Of a stretch of 19,952 bases of DNA, positions 17,927 to 19,952 are shown in pieces. How positions within the stretch are numbered: position 1 is the stretch's first letter; each line of letters opens with the position of its first letter. The DNA is taken from positions 1 through 19,952 of the forward strand of contig CAINEG010000027.1 of NCBI GenBank assembly GCA_903847655.1, written 5' to 3'. Made by a program: the position numbers and the translations under genes. Source of the DNA: an uncultured Bacteroidota bacterium (GTDB lineage: Bacteria > Bacteroidota > Bacteroidia > Chitinophagales > Chitinophagaceae). The notes beneath the pieces were generated by a model that worked only from the letters and a program-made list of their open reading frames with translations, did not search any database and was not told the DNA's origin.

Positions 17927-19240
17927 ATGTTGTATCAATTATTTTCATGGGTAGACAAGCAATTTCATATTCCAGGCTTAGGCGTATTCCAGTTCTTAAC
18001 TTCTAGAATTGCCATGGCCATTTTGTTGTCACTTTTTATTGCTACAGTCTATGGTAAAAAAATGATCTTGTTTTTACAGAAAAAACAAATAGGTGAATCG
18101 GTAAGAGATTTAGGATTAGCGGGAGAACAACAAAAAAAGGGGACACCTACCATGGGTGGGATCATTATCTTATTAAGTATTTTAATTCCTACACTATTGT
18201 TTGCCAATTTAGATAAAGTGTATATCCGTTTAATGATACTATGTACTGTTTGGTTGGGCTTGATTGGATTTTTAGATGATTATTTTAAAATTAAAGCCAG
18301 AAAGCAGGCACTCGCACAGGGGGCAAATTATAAAAAACAAAATAGCGATGGATTGGCAGGAATTTCAAAAATCATCGGTCAAGTTGGTTTAGGTATTATC
18401 ATTGGAGTCACCCTCTATTTTAGTAATGCAGTAACGGTAGAAAGAGAAATCGTTGCTTCATCCGTTAGTGCTAGTTTACAAATAGGAGAAAAAATTGCCA
18501 AAGGTGCAGATATTGTAGTGAGAAAAATTAATGGAGAAGAAAGACGTTTTGTAAAAGTTAAGACACCCATCACGACGATCCCATTTGTAAAAAATCATGA
18601 ATTTAACTACAGTAAAATAATAAGTTGGATAGGTCCTGGCGCGGAAAAATATACTTGGATTGTATATATCCTTATTGTCACTTTTATTATCACTGCGGTT
18701 TCTAACGGTGCTAATTTAACCGATGGCTTAGATGGATTAGCAGCGGGCGTAAGTGCCATCATTGGTGCGGCATTAGGCATCTTTATCTATGTAAGTGGTA
18801 ACTATGTATTTGCCGATTACTTGAATGTGATGTACATTCCTAATTTAGGGGAGTTGTCCATTTTTGTGGGTGCCTTTGTAGGTGCCTGTATTGGGTTTTT
18901 ATGGTACAATGCTTATCCAGCGCAGGTATTTATGGGCGATACAGGTAGTTTGGCCTTGGGAGGAATTATTGCCTCATTAGCCATCATTGTTAGAAAAGAA
19001 TTATTAATCCCAATTTTCTGCGGTGTGTTTTTAATTGAAAACTTATCTGTGATTATACAAGTAAGTTATTTCAAATACACCAAGAAAAAATTTGGAGAAG
19101 GGAAAAGAGTGTTTTTAATGAGCCCATTGCATCATCATTATCAAAAGAAAGGATTTCATGAAAGTAAGATAGCCGTTCGTTTTTGGATCATCACCATCTT
19201 ACTAGTAGTGGTTTCTATTTTAACCTTAAAGACAAGATAA
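17927..19240 (+). CDS. mraY: Phospho-N-acetylmuramoyl-pentapeptide-transferase MraY
   Basis: An integral inner-membrane enzyme that transfers phospho-MurNAc-pentapeptide to undecaprenyl phosphate, making lipid I. Family hallmarks are clear: GTPTMGG (73-78), the aspartate pair in LDDYFKIK (Asp117, Asp118), [10 protein letters not shown] (with Asp266 and Asp269), [12 protein letters not shown] (Asp338) and the histidine motif [10 protein letters not shown]. About ten hydrophobic spans can be seen. It is 437 aa against 360 in E. coli. Most of the excess is a hydrophilic, charged insertion at about 171-212 between the HGVTLYF-equivalent span and the TTIPF segment. Longer MraY proteins are usual in Bacteroidota. 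It lies seven bases after murE and three before murD. Confidence 0.97.
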   Translation: MLYQLFSWVDKQFHIPGLGVFQFLTSRIAMAILLSLFIATVYGKKMILFLQKKQIGESVRDLGLAGEQQKKGTPTMGGIIILLSILIPTLLFANLDKVYIRLMILCTVWLGLIGFLDDYFKIKARKQALAQGANYKKQNSDGLAGISKIIGQVGLGIIIGVTLYFSNAVTVEREIVASSVSASLQIGEKIAKGADIVVRKINGEERRFVKVKTPITTIPFVKNHEFNYSKIISWIGPGAEKYTWIVYILIVTFIITAVSNGANLTDGLDGLAAGVSAIIGAALGIFIYVSGNYVFADYLNVMYIPNLGELSIFVGAFVGACIGFLWYNAYPAQVFMGDTGSLALGGIIASLAIIVRKELLIPIFCGVFLIENLSVIIQVSYFKYTKKKFGEGKRVFLMSPLHHHYQKKGFHESKIAVRFWIITILLVVVSILTLKTR

Positions 19241-19243
19241 ACA

Positions 19244-19952
19244 TTGGCAAAAAAATTAGTCATATTAGGTGCAGGTGAAAGCGGAATAGGTACTGCTTTG
19301 TTGGCCAAGCAAAAAGGCTACGATGTTTTCGTATCTGATGGTGGCGCAATCAAGGCTAATTTCCAAAAAGAATTAGAGGACAATCATATTGAATTTGAAG
19401 CAGGAACGCACAGTGTGGAAAGAATATTAGCTGCAGATGAAGTCATGAAAAGTCCGGGCATACCAGAAAAAAATGAAATGGTCAAAGCCATACGTGCCAA
19501 AGGTATTCCTGTGATTAGCGAAATTGAATTTGGTTACAGATACAAAGGCAATAGTAAGATTGCGGCGATTACAGGCAGCAATGGCAAGAGCACTACGACT
19601 GCTTTGTTATACCATATTTGCCAATTGGTGAATGATGATGTGGCCATGGTAGGGAACATTGGTTTTTCATTTGCACGTCAAATTGCGATGGCCCCTAAGG
19701 CCTTGTACATTATTGAAGTAAGTTCATTTCAATTGGATGATATACAATATTTCAAACCAGAGATTGCCATTTTATTAAATATTACAGAAGATCATTTAGA
19801 CAGATATAATTATCAATTCGAAAACTATATCAAAAGTAAGTTTCGCGTTATTGAAAATCAAACCCAAGAAGATTATTTCATCTATTGTATAGATGATGAA
19901 ACCATCGTAAAACATCTAGAACTACTAACCATCAATACTAACCCACTACCAT
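19244..19952 (+). CDS. murD: UDP-N-acetylmuramoylalanine--D-glutamate ligase (5' part, cut by right edge)
   Basis: The cytoplasmic ligase that adds D-glutamate to UDP-MurNAc-L-alanine. About 236 residues are visible with no stop before the window ends. The N-terminal domain begins AKKLVILGAGESGIGTALLA, the Rossmann-like UDP-binding start, followed by KSPGIP; the ATPase domain shows ITGSNGKSTTT (P-loop 111-117), VGNIG, IEVSSFQLDD and NITEDHLDRY. The only start that keeps the GAGESG fold intact is the TTG at 19244, three bases after the mraY stop; the first internal ATG is far too late. A TTG start combined with such close spacing suggests translational coupling to mraY. In most Bacteroidota ftsW, murG and murC would follow. 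Confidence 0.95.
   Translation, partial: MAKKLVILGAGESGIGTALLAKQKGYDVFVSDGGAIKANFQKELEDNHIEFEAGTHSVERILAADEVMKSPGIPEKNEMVKAIRAKGIPVISEIEFGYRYKGNSKIAAITGSNGKSTTTALLYHICQLVNDDVAMVGNIGFSFARQIAMAPKALYIIEVSSFQLDDIQYFKPEIAILLNITEDHLDRYNYQFENYIKSKFRVIENQTQEDYFIYCIDDETIVKHLELLTINTNPLP

Overview
This is a low-GC, densely coding stretch of a Bacteroidota chromosome, most likely from the Chitinophagales/Chitinophagaceae side of the phylum. The reasons are a PorU-PorV type IX secretion pair, a DUF4292 lipoprotein (a family restricted to this phylum), a short AtpC, a dcw cluster without murF, and promoters of the Bacteroidota form (TTTG, 19 bp, TAnnTTTG). Family-level placement is inference. All genes belong to conserved core families. 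I see no phage, insertion sequence, CRISPR array, rRNA or tRNA, and no convincing novel system. The interesting material is in the regulatory DNA and in departures from family norms.

Layout. Positions 2-5486 (+) hold an envelope block: the C-terminal part of porU (cut by the left edge), porV, dut, a DUF4292 lipoprotein and an EnvC-like degenerate LytM protein, spaced tightly enough to be co-transcribed. Positions 5532-7779 (+) hold glpK and glpF for glycerol uptake and phosphorylation; a perfect 7-bp inverted repeat abuts the glpK start codon. Positions 7819-9594 (+) hold atpD and atpC, read from a near-perfect promoter whose upstream element lies inside the end of glpF, and closed by a clear intrinsic terminator at 9638-9669. 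Positions 9706-11019 (+) encode a membrane histidine kinase with no adjacent response regulator. It converges on queA (11016-12323, minus strand), and the two stop codons share one CTAG.

The 253-bp gap between queA and mraZ (12324-12576) is the only sizeable non-coding stretch. It carries four GTG-headed direct repeats in exact 10-bp register just upstream of mraZ, which is the arrangement of MraZ operators. A second, two-unit set of the related GTGGAAA core points the opposite way nearer queA.

Positions 12577-19952 (+) are the start of the dcw (division and cell wall) cluster: mraZ, rsmH, an ftsL-like gene, ftsI (with one PASTA domain), murE, mraY and the start of murD, which begins with TTG and is cut by the right edge. 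Several of these genes overlap by one base (TAATG) or are separated by fewer than 10 bases. MurE has the DNPR motif of meso-diaminopimelate-adding enzymes, so the peptidoglycan is predicted to be mDAP type. MraZ probably autoregulates this cluster; FtsL-like and FtsI build the septal wall; MurE, MraY and MurD supply precursor; the EnvC-like protein upstream probably acts in wall cleavage.
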